Shown: in pieces, positions 1 through 8,468 of the stretch
How the letters are laid out: the number at the start of each line of letters is the position of its first letter
How positions within the stretch are numbered: position 1 is the stretch's first letter
Source of the DNA: Bacillus sp. S/N-304-OC-R1
GTDB lineage: Bacteria; Bacillota; Bacilli; Bacillales; Cytobacillaceae
Length of the DNA: 64,000 nucleotides
NCBI RefSeq assembly: GCF_019749375.1
Contig: NZ_JACWFE010000024.1
Coordinates: 248,001-312,000, forward strand
Reading direction: 5' to 3'
The notes under the pieces: model-generated
Told to the model about the DNA's origin: nothing
Seen by the model: only the letters and a program-made list of their open reading frames with translations
Databases searched by the model: none
Program-made: the position numbers and the translations under genes

Positions 1-229
1 ATTGTTTTTTATTCGTACGGAAATTCTTCAGTATCAGTATAAACTCTCCCCACTTTTTCGTGATGAGAAGAACGCCTACCATAAAGATAAATGACCAAAA
101 TATCCGGTTCATTAATATTTCATCTGCATTCACATGATGAAGAAACTTCCAATAAATCGGCAATAAGCCCCATATAAAATAGGAAAAGCCAGCATAAAAG
201 ACACCTATTTTTATCTCATTATTATTCAT
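1..229 (-). CDS. rarD: RarD-family EamA transporter, N-terminal part only
   Basis: Membrane permease of the drug/metabolite transporter superfamily (EamA, RarD branch); the substrate is not established. The first 76 residues are present and the gene runs off the left edge of the window. The motif YFIWGLLPIYWKFLHHV near the N-terminus, followed by EILMNRIFWSFIFM, is the typical RarD signature and covers the first two membrane segments. The ATG at 229 is preceded by a GAGGAG ribosome-binding site. It lies 90 bp downstream of the amidohydrolase gene on the same strand. Identification by family motif is firm; function is inferred. Confidence 0.8.
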   Translation of the reverse strand, partial: MNNNEIKIGVFYAGFSYFIWGLLPIYWKFLHHVNADEILMNRIFWSFIFMVGVLLITKKWGEFILILKNFRTNKKQ

Positions 230-319
230 TGTTACTCCTCAATTCTTTCTAGTATCGAAATATTAATATTATAGTTCGTACTGAAAGATGCTGGCAATCT
301 TTTAATTCTGGCATTAATA

Positions 320-1945
320 TTATTCACTTAATAAATCATATACAATTTTTCCGCCAATAACTGTTTTTGAAATGGATATCGAAGGAATTAGATGTGGATC
401 AATCTTAAAGATATCCTCACTCATGATTGTAAAGTCCGCTAAGTAACCTTCTTTAATGTTTCCCCTATCATTTTCATGACAAGCTGCAAATGCACTGCCT
501 GCTGTAAAAAGGCGGACTGCCTCAAAAACAGATAAGGCTTCTTCTGACAAATAAACCGTTTGTTCGGGATCATCCACATTCGTCCGGGTAACGGCGGCAT
601 GAATGCCTAAAAGCGGGTTTAATGGTTCAATCGGTGCATCAGATCCCCCTGCACATGGAAGTCCTTCGCTTAATAAAGTTTTCCAAGCATATAAATATTG
701 GTTTTGTCTCACTCCAACGCGATCCAATACCCATGGAAAATCAGAAGCAAGAAATCTAGGCTGAATATCCAAAATAAGCGGCAGTTTTTTCGCTCTCTCA
801 ATCAGCTCTCCTCGCACAATTTGGGCATGGATCAGCCTGTCACGTCCATTCCCTTTCAATGGATATTTCTCAATTGAATGAAGGACCATTTCAAATGCTA
901 AATCTCCAATGGCATGAACGGCAACAGGCATACAATAGTCCCTAGCCTTTTTAACAAGATGATCTAATTGTTCCTGCGTAAAGATAGCAAGTCCGGATGT
1001 GGAAGGATCATCTACATATGGGCGGCTGAGCAAAGCTGTCCTGCTTCCTAAGGAACCGTCAGAAAATATCTTCATTGCTCCAAATTCTACCCATTCATCC
1101 CCTGTCAAAAATCCCCCACCAGCCGCTTTCATATCATCAATAGCAAGATGATGGACTAATAAATGAGCACGAAAAGTATAACCTTCCTCTTCAATTACAT
1201 CTTTAAACGCTTTATAAGTCTGTTCAAATCCCCCGTAATAACTTAAATCTTCTGTATGTGCTCCTGTTAATCCTAAACGATAGGCATCTTTAATGGCAGA
1301 TCGAATGGAATTTCTTAAATAGGAGTCTGTAACCTCTGGAAGGATATCATAGATTAAATCTTGAGCTTGTTCTTTCAATAGCCCTGTCGGATATCCAATT
1401 TCATCCCTTTCAATAACACCTCCATCTGGATTGGGTGTATGTTGATCGATGTTCGCTGCTTGAAGTGCTTTTGTGTTAACTGCCAGTGCATGCCGGCAAA
1501 TTCTCTTTAACATTACAGGACGATCTTGGACAACCTCATCTAAATCCTGAGCTAAAATTGGCCCTTCCTTTGGACCCCATTGATTCTCATTCCACCCCTC
1601 GCCAATAATCCATTCCGCATTATCCAATTTTTCAGCGTATTCTTTAACAGCCTGCAGAGCATCTTTTTTTGAGTTGTAACTTGAGAGGTCTAGCCTATTT
1701 AGCTTTTCACCATGGCCAATTAAATGCATATGGCTATCAACAAGCCCTGGAATCATCGTATCTCCTTTCAGGTTTATTCTGTTGTCTATTTCGCCTGAAT
1801 ATTTTTGTTCAAGTTCTGCTAGCGAACCAATGGCAGTAATTCTGTTTCCTTTCGTATAAACAGCTTCTACTGCATGATTTTCATTACTTAATGAATAAAT
1901 ATTGCCGCCATACCAAAGCGTCCCCATTTTAACCCCAACTTTCAT
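320..1945 (-). CDS. ytcJ: YtcJ-type metal-dependent amidohydrolase (amidohydrolase family 3)
   Basis: Cytoplasmic metal-dependent hydrolase of the amidohydrolase_3/YtcJ group; substrate unknown. The 541 residues begin with a small beta domain, then the metal-binding motif PGLVDSHMHLIGHG (about residue 66-79), a TIM barrel with AVHAIGD and GGSDAPIEPLNPLLGIHAAV, and a C-terminal beta return with GNIKEGYLADF, typical of imidazolonepropionase-like folds. Length is normal for the family. It follows the acyl-CoA synthetase gene by 54 bp, with a terminator-like hairpin between them, so it may have its own transcript or read-through expression. Synteny with B. subtilis ytcJ/ytcI supports the symbol; no specific reaction can be assigned. 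Confidence 0.8.
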   Translation of the reverse strand: MKVGVKMGTLWYGGNIYSLSNENHAVEAVYTKGNRITAIGSLAELEQKYSGEIDNRINLKGDTMIPGLVDSHMHLIGHGEKLNRLDLSSYNSKKDALQAVKEYAEKLDNAEWIIGEGWNENQWGPKEGPILAQDLDEVVQDRPVMLKRICRHALAVNTKALQAANIDQHTPNPDGGVIERDEIGYPTGLLKEQAQDLIYDILPEVTDSYLRNSIRSAIKDAYRLGLTGAHTEDLSYYGGFEQTYKAFKDVIEEEGYTFRAHLLVHHLAIDDMKAAGGGFLTGDEWVEFGAMKIFSDGSLGSRTALLSRPYVDDPSTSGLAIFTQEQLDHLVKKARDYCMPVAVHAIGDLAFEMVLHSIEKYPLKGNGRDRLIHAQIVRGELIERAKKLPLILDIQPRFLASDFPWVLDRVGVRQNQYLYAWKTLLSEGLPCAGGSDAPIEPLNPLLGIHAAVTRTNVDDPEQTVYLSEEALSVFEAVRLFTAGSAFAACHENDRGNIKEGYLADFTIMSEDIFKIDPHLIPSISISKTVIGGKIVYDLLSE

Positions 1946-1955
1946 AAAATTGTAA

Positions 1956-1980
1956 AAGCAGGCAGAAATCCCGCCTGCAT
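1956..1980 (-). terminator. Probable intrinsic terminator between the ytcI-like and ytcJ-like genes
   Basis: On the minus strand GCAGGC (1978-1973) and GCCTGC (1963-1958) can pair around a 9-base loop and are followed by TTTTAC and ATTTT. It lies just after the acyl-CoA synthetase stop codon and just before the amidohydrolase start. The short stem suggests partial termination. Confidence 0.5.
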
Positions 1981-1999
1981 GATTTTTTCATTTCTTAGC

Positions 2000-3586
2000 T
2001 TACTTTTTTGAAGCTGCTTCCATTTCTTGTTTTCTCAGTTCAACTCGGCGAATTTTACCAGAAGTTGTTTTTGGCAATTCATCAAGAAACTCAATTTTTC
2101 GCGGATATTTATAAGGCGCTGTCAATTCTTTAACATGCTCTTGAAGCGTTACTACAAGATTAGGATCATTTTCATTTACGCCTTCTTTTAAAACAACAAA
2201 TGCCTTTACGATATTTCCCCTAACCTCGTCAGGACTGGCAACAACTGCGCATTCCTTTACAAATGGGTGTTTAACAAGGGCATCCTCCACTTCAAATGGT
2301 CCAATTGTATAGCCGGAGCTAATGATGATATCATCACCACGGCCCTCAAACCAGAAATAGCCCTCTTCATCCTTTTTTGCTTTATCTCCAGTTATATAAT
2401 AATCTCCTCTGAATTGCATAGCTGTTCTTTCAGGGTCCTTATAATAGTTCTTAAACAGAGCTGGAGATTCAATATGAACAGCTATATCTCCAACCTCGTT
2501 TACACCACAGAGCTCTCCATTTTCATTAATAATTTCCACTCTGTTGCCTGGGGTTGGTTTTCCCATAGAGCCAGCTTTTAGCTCCATTCCTTTCGTGATG
2601 CCAACTAGCAAAGTATTTTCTGTTTGGCCGTAGCCATCACGAACATCCACATTAAAATGTTTTTTAAATGTTTCGATGACTTCACTGTTTAATGGCTCTC
2701 CTGCTGAAACAGCACTTCGTAAATTCGGAAGCTTATAGTCATGGATATTATCAACTTTCGCCATAATTCGGTATTCTGTAGGTGTACAGCAAAGAACATT
2801 TACATCATATTCTTGAAGAAGCTCTAAATATTTTTTCGCTTCAAATTTGCCATTGTACACAAATCCAGTTGCTCCTGAGCCTAATACTGAAAGGAAGGGA
2901 CTCCAAATCCACTTTTGCCATCCCGGGCCAGCTGTTGCCCAAACGGTATCCCCTTCTTCTATGCAAAGCCAATTTGGCGCAGCTGTACGAAGATGTGCAA
3001 ATGCCCAGCCATGAGTGTGGACAACTCCTTTTGGATTGCCTGTAGTGCCTGACGTATATGATAAAAATGCCATATCATCCTTGCTTGTATTTGCAAAAGG
3101 CATTTCATCAGACGCCGTCTTCATTTCTTCATCTAAATGAATCCATCCATCATTTTGATTTCCAATTACAAATTTCGGTAAGTTTTCAATTTCCTTTATT
3201 CCATCAAATTGACTGACATATGGGTAATAGCTGACGATTCCCTTTACATCTCCATGTGTAATACGGTATTGGAGGTCTTTCGTCCGAAGCATTTCAGAGC
3301 TGGGAATAACGACAATACCTGCTTTTAGTGCAGCTACGTAAACTTGATAAGCTTCAATGAGCCGAGGAATAATAATTAAAAGAACATCGCCTTTTTGAAG
3401 CCCCTGCTTCTTAAAAATATTCCCGATTTTATTAGCATTCTTTAGCAATTCTTTGTATGTAACTTCTTTTTTCTCTCCTGTTTCACTTTCCCATTTAATA
3501 GCAAGTCTATTAGAATCACTTGCAAACTGCTCTATTTCTGTTACCAAATTATATTGTTCAGGTGCTAATAAGTCTTCGCGCTTCAT
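2000..3586 (-). CDS. ytcI: Acyl-CoA synthetase, AMP-forming (YtcI/medium-chain type)
   Basis: Acyl-adenylate-forming enzyme that activates a carboxylic acid to its CoA thioester using ATP; the acid is not known. The 528 residues carry the AMP-binding P-loop-like motif SYTSGTTGNPKGVVHT (about 175-190), the A5 motif DGYGQTE, the hinge YYITGDKAKKDEEGYFWFEGRGDDII and the C-terminal catalytic lysine in LPKTTSGKIRRVEL. Architecture matches medium-chain/MACS-type synthetases and the B. subtilis YtcI position next to the small acid-soluble spore protein gene. Start ATG 3586 has a GGGGG element about 8 bases upstream. Distinct from acsA at 26918, which carries its own Acu regulatory genes. Confidence 0.85.
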   Translation of the reverse strand: MKREDLLAPEQYNLVTEIEQFASDSNRLAIKWESETGEKKEVTYKELLKNANKIGNIFKKQGLQKGDVLLIIIPRLIEAYQVYVAALKAGIVVIPSSEMLRTKDLQYRITHGDVKGIVSYYPYVSQFDGIKEIENLPKFVIGNQNDGWIHLDEEMKTASDEMPFANTSKDDMAFLSYTSGTTGNPKGVVHTHGWAFAHLRTAAPNWLCIEEGDTVWATAGPGWQKWIWSPFLSVLGSGATGFVYNGKFEAKKYLELLQEYDVNVLCCTPTEYRIMAKVDNIHDYKLPNLRSAVSAGEPLNSEVIETFKKHFNVDVRDGYGQTENTLLVGITKGMELKAGSMGKPTPGNRVEIINENGELCGVNEVGDIAVHIESPALFKNYYKDPERTAMQFRGDYYITGDKAKKDEEGYFWFEGRGDDIIISSGYTIGPFEVEDALVKHPFVKECAVVASPDEVRGNIVKAFVVLKEGVNENDPNLVVTLQEHVKELTAPYKYPRKIEFLDELPKTTSGKIRRVELRKQEMEAASKK

Positions 3587-3707
3587 TTTGTTATTCCCCC
3601 TAGTATGTCTTAATCTATTGATAAACTCTTAATCATTATTATACTAGATTATTTTGAAAGTTTGAATTATTTATTATTCTTCAAAAGATTTACCTATACT
3701 TATGTTA

Positions 3708-3744
3708 GAAACACAAAGAGGAGCAGGATTGAGATCCTGCTCCA
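3708..3744 (-). terminator. Intrinsic terminator of the spore protein gene
   Basis: Perfect inverted repeat GGAGCAGGAT / ATCCTGCTCC (3720-3743) with a short loop, followed on the minus strand by TCTTTGTGTTTCT. It sits 28 bp after the sspA-type stop codon. Confidence 0.8.
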
Positions 3745-3770
3745 TGTAGCCATATATATTTATTTTTTAA

Positions 3771-3980
3771 TTAAGATTGGTAACCGCCTAATTGCTGTTC
3801 AGCCATTTGTACTAAACGCTTAGTGATTTCTCCTCCTACAGAACCGTTAGCACGGGATGTAGTATCTGCACCAAGGTTTACACCGAACTCGTTAGCAATT
3901 TCATACTTCATTTGATCAAGAGCTTGCTGTACTCCAGGAACTAGAAGTTGGTTTGAATTGTTGCTTCTGCTGCTTGGCAT
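3771..3980 (-). CDS. sspA: Small acid-soluble spore protein, alpha/beta type
   Basis: DNA-binding protein of the forespore that coats and protects spore DNA from UV and heat. The 69 residues contain the two conserved family segments, [19 protein letters not shown] and [20 protein letters not shown]; the E-F-G context is the cleavage site of the germination protease GPR in this family. AGGAGGTGA sits directly upstream of the start ATG 3980. A sigma-G-like promoter and a strong terminator make it a single-gene unit. Members of this family are numbered inconsistently between species, so the symbol reflects synteny with B. subtilis sspA next to ytcI and thiI. Confidence 0.93.
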   Translation of the reverse strand: MPSSRSNNSNQLLVPGVQQALDQMKYEIANEFGVNLGADTTSRANGSVGGEITKRLVQMAEQQLGGYQS

Positions 3981-4003
3981 GTGACTTCACCTCCTTGTGA
4001 GTT

Positions 4004-4033
4004 TATAATGTGTAAAATCACATGCCCATATTC
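4004..4033 (-). promoter_or_regulatory. Sigma-G-type forespore promoter of the spore protein gene
   Basis: On the minus strand GAATA (4033-4029), an 18-base spacer and CATTATA (4010-4004) match the forespore sigma-G consensus (G-A-A-T-A, 17-18 bases, C-A-T-N-N-T-A). It lies about 24 bases upstream of the start codon. Confidence 0.75.
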
Positions 4034-4115
4034 AATTTTTTATTGGTAATTGTTACATAGCATGGTAACTGTAAACAACCACTTAAATTCTAGTCCAGCC
4101 AGCAAACCTCCGTTA

Positions 4116-5321
4116 TTAAAATAAATCCTCAAACATTTCTTGCTTTAAAGTTTGTGGCTTAATATGAAAGGTTTCCGTATTTTCGACAGCTTTAGCGATG
4201 AATGGATCATAATCGATATAGCTTTCGTATTGCCTTACTTTATCCCGTTTTGGCTTTGTCTTCGGTGATGAAGGAACAAACACCGTACAGCAATCCTCAT
4301 ATGGGCGATTAGATATTTCAAAAGTATCAATTTTATGGGCAATATCGATAATTTCAGATTTATCCATTGTAATTAGCGGTCTAAGAATTGGTGTGTTTGT
4401 GACATCATTTATTGCGAACATACTTTCTAAAGTTTGGCTGGCAACTTGTCCAAGACTCTCTCCAGTTACAATGGCCAAGCCCTCATTTTTCTTTCTAATT
4501 TCATCTGTAATTCTCAGCATTAACCGTCTTGTTGATGTCATGGAATAATTCTCAGGAATTTGCTGCTGAATAAGCTGCTGAATTTCCGTAAATGGTACAA
4601 TGTGAACAACAACCTCGCCACTTATGTTTGCTAGTTTTTCCGTTAAATCAATTACCTTTTGTTTAGCTCTCTCACTAGTAAAAGGAGGGCTATAGAAATG
4701 GACAGCTTCTAATTCCAGACCTCTTTTCATGGAAAGGTATCCAGCAACAGGACTATCAATTCCACCTGAGAGCATTAACATTGCCTTTCCACTTGAACCA
4801 ACCGGAAGTCCACCTGCTCCATAGATGGTTTCACATGAAAAATATACTCCTTCTTCCCTAATCTCAATTTGAAGATTAATATCAGGATTTTTAACATTTA
4901 CTTTTAATCCTTCAATATTTTTAAGCAAGTGGGTGCCAAAGGCGTGATTCACTTCATCAGTGTTTAAGCTAAAGGTTTTATCAGCTCTTTTAGTTGTTAT
5001 TTTAAACGTTTGGTCAGCATAATAATTTTTTCTAAATAGGGATAATGCCGCTTCTTTCATCTTTTCTAAATCTTTTTCCGTTTTAACAGCAGGACTAAAA
5101 GATTGTATCCCGAAAACATTTTTTAACCGGTCAATAATCTCTTCACCGTTTTCACCATTTAATAGGACAAACATTCTCTCTCTATTCGCTTCAATCTTTA
5201 CATTTTCATAATTGCGGAGAACTCTTTTAATGTTTCTTCTTAATTTATCAATAAAGAGCTTTCGATTTCTTCCTTTTGTTGATAACTCTCCATATCGAAT
5301 AAGTATACGGTCATAATTCAT
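4116..5321 (-). CDS. thiI: tRNA 4-thiouridine sulfurtransferase ThiI
   Basis: Adenylates U8 of tRNA and transfers sulfur to make 4-thiouridine; in many bacteria it also supplies sulfur for the thiazole of thiamine. The 401 residues show an N-terminal ferredoxin-like plus THUMP region (about 1-165) and the PP-loop ATP-binding motif MLMLSGGIDSPVAGYLSMKRG (near 180-200). The C-terminal rhodanese domain of the enterobacterial protein is absent, as is normal for Bacilli. The stop of the upstream desulfurase gene is 1 base from this start, so the two are translated from one message and probably work as sulfur donor and acceptor. Confidence 0.95.
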   Translation of the reverse strand: MNYDRILIRYGELSTKGRNRKLFIDKLRRNIKRVLRNYENVKIEANRERMFVLLNGENGEEIIDRLKNVFGIQSFSPAVKTEKDLEKMKEAALSLFRKNYYADQTFKITTKRADKTFSLNTDEVNHAFGTHLLKNIEGLKVNVKNPDINLQIEIREEGVYFSCETIYGAGGLPVGSSGKAMLMLSGGIDSPVAGYLSMKRGLELEAVHFYSPPFTSERAKQKVIDLTEKLANISGEVVVHIVPFTEIQQLIQQQIPENYSMTSTRRLMLRITDEIRKKNEGLAIVTGESLGQVASQTLESMFAINDVTNTPILRPLITMDKSEIIDIAHKIDTFEISNRPYEDCCTVFVPSSPKTKPKRDKVRQYESYIDYDPFIAKAVENTETFHIKPQTLKQEMFEDLF

Positions 5322-5322
5322 A

Positions 5323-6468
5323 TTAGTTCATTACCTTTCTTAGCCTTGACACGGCTTCGTTTACAGCTTTAATAAATTGCTCTGCCTCATCTAGAGTATT
5401 TTCATATGATAGACTGATTCTAATAGCGCTCAATGCATCTTCCTCGGGAATGCCCATTGCAAGTAAAGTATTGCTCGCTTTCTGTTTCTTCGAAGAGCAC
5501 GCACTTGTCGTCGAAACAAACACATGCATTTCCTCTAATGCATGTACAAATACTTCTGCCTTAAATCCCTTAATGGAAAAGTTTAAAATATGTGGAGCTG
5601 AGTGGGTAATAGGGGTATGAATCATAACTCCCTCTATCATTTCCAATTTGTTTCTTAAAAAATCCCTTATGTTAACCATACGATTTAAGTTCTTTTCCTG
5701 CTCAAGAAAAGTTAATCTAAGAGCCTTTGCCATCGCTACCATTCCTGCAACATTTTCCGTTCCGCTTCTTAGCTTCCATTCCTGCCCTCCTCCAGTAATT
5801 AAAGAGGAGATTCTTACGCCTTCCCGCACATATAATACCCCGGTTCCTTTTAAACCATGAAATTTATGGCCTGATATTGTGCAAAGATCGATTTGACTTT
5901 CATGTATATTTAGAGGCACTTTACCAACCCCTTGAACGTAATCGACATGAAATAGAATTTTTGAATATTGATTTAAAAGCTGTCCAATTTCTTTAATCGG
6001 CTGAACAGAGCCAATTTCATTATTTACGTGCATAACTGAAACTAAGATTGTATCATGGCAGATTGCCTTTTCAATATCTTCAACCTTCACAACGCCATTT
6101 GCGTCTACTGGTACATAAGTGACACGAAACCCAAGTTCACTTAATTGTTCCATTGATTCCCTAACCGATGGATGCTCAATCTCAGTTGTTATTAAGTGCT
6201 TTCCTCTGCCTTTATGCTTAAGAGCAGTCCCTTTTATTGCTATGTTATTACTTTCAGTACCGCCTGAAGTAAAATAAATTTCATTTTTTTGAACATGCAG
6301 CAGCTTGGCCATTTGGTCTCTCGCCTGTGAAAGCAGCTTCTCTGACTGAGCTCCTAAGCCATGTAATGATGATGGATTGCCAAAGAATTCTGATGAGACT
6401 TTTGAAAACGACTCTATTACTTCTCTAAAAGGTTTTGTTGTCGAACTATTATCGAAATAAATCATCAT
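5323..6468 (-). CDS. nifZ: Cysteine desulfurase (IscS/NifS family) paired with ThiI
   Basis: PLP-dependent enzyme that removes sulfur from cysteine as a persulfide and passes it on, here most likely to ThiI. Visible motifs are the N-terminal YFDNSSTTKP, the substrate/PLP region TSGGTESNN, the PLP lysine in SGHKFHGLKGTG and the active-site cysteine in STTSACSSKK. The start is set at ATG 6468 (an adjacent ATG at 6465 is equally possible) because GGAGGGG lies immediately upstream; the in-frame ATG at 6480 overlaps that ribosome-binding site. The product is about 381 residues. The pairing and order match B. subtilis nifZ-thiI. Confidence 0.93.
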   Translation of the reverse strand: MMIYFDNSSTTKPFREVIESFSKVSSEFFGNPSSLHGLGAQSEKLLSQARDQMAKLLHVQKNEIYFTSGGTESNNIAIKGTALKHKGRGKHLITTEIEHPSVRESMEQLSELGFRVTYVPVDANGVVKVEDIEKAICHDTILVSVMHVNNEIGSVQPIKEIGQLLNQYSKILFHVDYVQGVGKVPLNIHESQIDLCTISGHKFHGLKGTGVLYVREGVRISSLITGGGQEWKLRSGTENVAGMVAMAKALRLTFLEQEKNLNRMVNIRDFLRNKLEMIEGVMIHTPITHSAPHILNFSIKGFKAEVFVHALEEMHVFVSTTSACSSKKQKASNTLLAMGIPEEDALSAIRISLSYENTLDEAEQFIKAVNEAVSRLRKVMN

Positions 6469-6480
6469 GTTCCCCTCCAT

Positions 6481-7094
6481 ATCAGCAGGTTTATCATTAA
6501 CGGGGGTTTTCGTTAAAAACTAATGCCAACTGTAAATCTTACCATACATAATATTGAATGAAAATGAATCTTTTTAATATTATCGCAAAAAATGAGTAAG
6601 GAGGTGAAAATCACATAATTTTTGATATAAGAAAAAATTATTTTGTCACCATTAATGGAAATTTTTAATTTATACATCATAGACTCCTAGGCTAAATTCG
6701 TTCAATTGGGAATAGGATCTCAATTACGTATTATGGTAATATATTTAAAATTTAAACTTTGATAATTTTCGACATTTTTCTACCCGCGTATGTTACTATG
6801 TTAATTATGTTTTTAAGGCATGCTTACGATTATTAATGGGTAAAAACGGGGGATGAATTTTCTAAACATTTCGATACATTCATTTGAAGTTGGATTATTT
6901 ATTTCTTCCATTAGCTATTTCTATTGTTCATATCTTTTTATTAAAAAACCGGAAAATACCATTAATTAACTGAATAATTGTACTAATAAATTTATTTTTC
7001 CTCTTTTTTAATTTTTCATTAATGAGATTTTGTTGGTGAGTTTAGAAGTAGCTAAAAAGAAAATACTTTATTGCTTTTTAGGAGGAAAAGAAAG
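6481..7094. other. 614-bp intergenic region upstream of brnQ
   Basis: AT-rich region between divergently placed genes. It contains a CodY-like box at 6856-6870 and the AGGAGG ribosome-binding site of brnQ at 7079-7084. No convincing gene was found; an ATG at 6854 opens only about 34 codons and lacks a properly spaced ribosome-binding site. No T-box motif was seen. Confidence 0.6.
6856..6870 (+). promoter_or_regulatory. CodY-like box upstream of brnQ
   Basis: AATTTTCTAAACATT matches the CodY consensus AATTTTCWGAAAATT at 13 of 15 positions. CodY control of branched-chain amino acid permeases is well known in Bacilli. The box is about 225 bp upstream of the start codon. No promoter could be mapped with confidence, so its exact role is inferred. 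Confidence 0.5.
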
Positions 7095-8426
7095 ATGAAA
7101 TTATCGACAAAACAAATTATTCCTGTCGGCCTCATGCTGTTTGCCCTCTTTTTCGGAGCAGGTAATATGATTTTTCCGCCATTTCTTGCACAACAAGCAG
7201 GGAGTAGTGTGTGGCCGGCCATTTTGGGATTTCTTATAACGGGGGTAGGATTACCATTACTTGGGGTTATCGCTATTTCTAAAGCAGAGAACTTAGAAAG
7301 ACTGTCAAGTCGTGTACACCCCATTTATGCTGTAGTATTTACTGTTGCCCTATATTTAGTTATTGGTCCTTTATTCGCTATTCCGCGAACTGGAACGGTT
7401 GCATTTGAAATAGGGGTAGTCCCATTTTTACCTAAATCTGCATCAGCTTCCGGATTAGCTCTCGTTATTTTTACTGTCATATATTTCGCCATTACATTGT
7501 GGCTATCACTGAATCCAACTAAATTGGTTGATAGAATTGGAAAAATTTTAACACCAGCATTACTGATCGTTCTAGCTATTTTCGCTATAAAAAGCTTTAT
7601 TACTCCATTAGGAGATTTTAAATCACCTAACGAAGCTTATGCAAACGGTCCATTTTTTAAAGGTTTTCTGGAAGGTTATTTAACTATGGATGCCATTGCA
7701 TCCCTTGTATTCGGAAGCTTCGTAGTAGCTTCGATAAAAGATTTTGGCATTGCTGATAAAAAAACGATTACCTCTCTTTGCATTCGCGCAGGTATTATTG
7801 CAGCTGCAGCACTTGCACTTGTGTACATGGCTCTTGCATGGATTGGTGCGACAAGCACTGATGCCATTGGAACGCAAGAAAATGGAGCTGCTATCTTATC
7901 GGCAACAGCCAACCAATTGTTTGGATCCTTCGGAGCTGTAATTTTAGCATTAGCTATTTTCTTTGCATGTCTTACAACCGCTGTTGGGTTAATTACATCT
8001 TGTTCTCAATATTTTTCTAAGCTTATCCCGAAAGTTTCCTATAAAAGATTTGTTGTTATTTTCTCAGTTTTTAGTGCAGTTATCGCCAATGTTGGACTAT
8101 CTCAGCTTATTAGTTTTTCTGTACCCGTGTTAGTATTTATCTATCCACTAGCGATTGTGCTAATTTTCTTGTCATTTGCTCATAATCTATTTAAGGGTTA
8201 TTCAGCAGTATATATTTGCGCAATCATTCCAACTGGATTGATCGGCCTTGTTGACGGTTTAAACGCGGCTGGCGTCAATGTTTCCGGATTAAAAAACGCA
8301 TTAGATGTTCTGCCATTCTTTGATCAGGGTGTCGGCTGGCTCGTCCCTGCAATAGCAGGTGCTTTAATCGGCTATGTGATCGCATTAATTATTAAAGAAT
8401 CTCCAAAAACAATAAATAGTCATTAA
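7095..8426 (+). CDS. brnQ: Branched-chain amino acid transport system II carrier protein (BrnQ/BraB)
   Basis: Sodium- or proton-coupled symporter for leucine, isoleucine and valine in the cytoplasmic membrane. The 443 residues have about 12 hydrophobic segments and the family N-terminus GLMLFALFFGAGNMIFPPFLAQQAG. ATG 7095 is chosen because AGGAGG lies at 7079-7084; the longer frame beginning at TTG 7071 would run through that site. Located between the desulfurase and ezrA as in B. subtilis braB. A CodY-like box upstream suggests repression when branched-chain amino acids are plentiful. A hairpin at 8439-8462 ends the transcript. Confidence 0.93.
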   Translation: MKLSTKQIIPVGLMLFALFFGAGNMIFPPFLAQQAGSSVWPAILGFLITGVGLPLLGVIAISKAENLERLSSRVHPIYAVVFTVALYLVIGPLFAIPRTGTVAFEIGVVPFLPKSASASGLALVIFTVIYFAITLWLSLNPTKLVDRIGKILTPALLIVLAIFAIKSFITPLGDFKSPNEAYANGPFFKGFLEGYLTMDAIASLVFGSFVVASIKDFGIADKKTITSLCIRAGIIAAAALALVYMALAWIGATSTDAIGTQENGAAILSATANQLFGSFGAVILALAIFFACLTTAVGLITSCSQYFSKLIPKVSYKRFVVIFSVFSAVIANVGLSQLISFSVPVLVFIYPLAIVLIFLSFAHNLFKGYSAVYICAIIPTGLIGLVDGLNAAGVNVSGLKNALDVLPFFDQGVGWLVPAIAGALIGYVIALIIKESPKTINSH

Positions 8427-8438
8427 TTCGAATTAAAA

Positions 8439-8468
8439 AGGTGTACCGTATGTGGTACACCTCTCTTT
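8439..8468. terminator. Convergent terminator between brnQ and ezrA
   Basis: AGGTGTACC (8439-8447) and GGTACACCT (8454-8462) form a perfect 9-bp stem with T-rich sequence after it on the plus strand and TTTTT after it on the minus strand, so it may serve both genes. Confidence 0.75.

Noticed and set aside
6854..6960. Short leader-peptide gene upstream of brnQ
   Set aside because: ATG directly abuts GGGGG, the wrong spacing, and the product has no run of regulatory codons.
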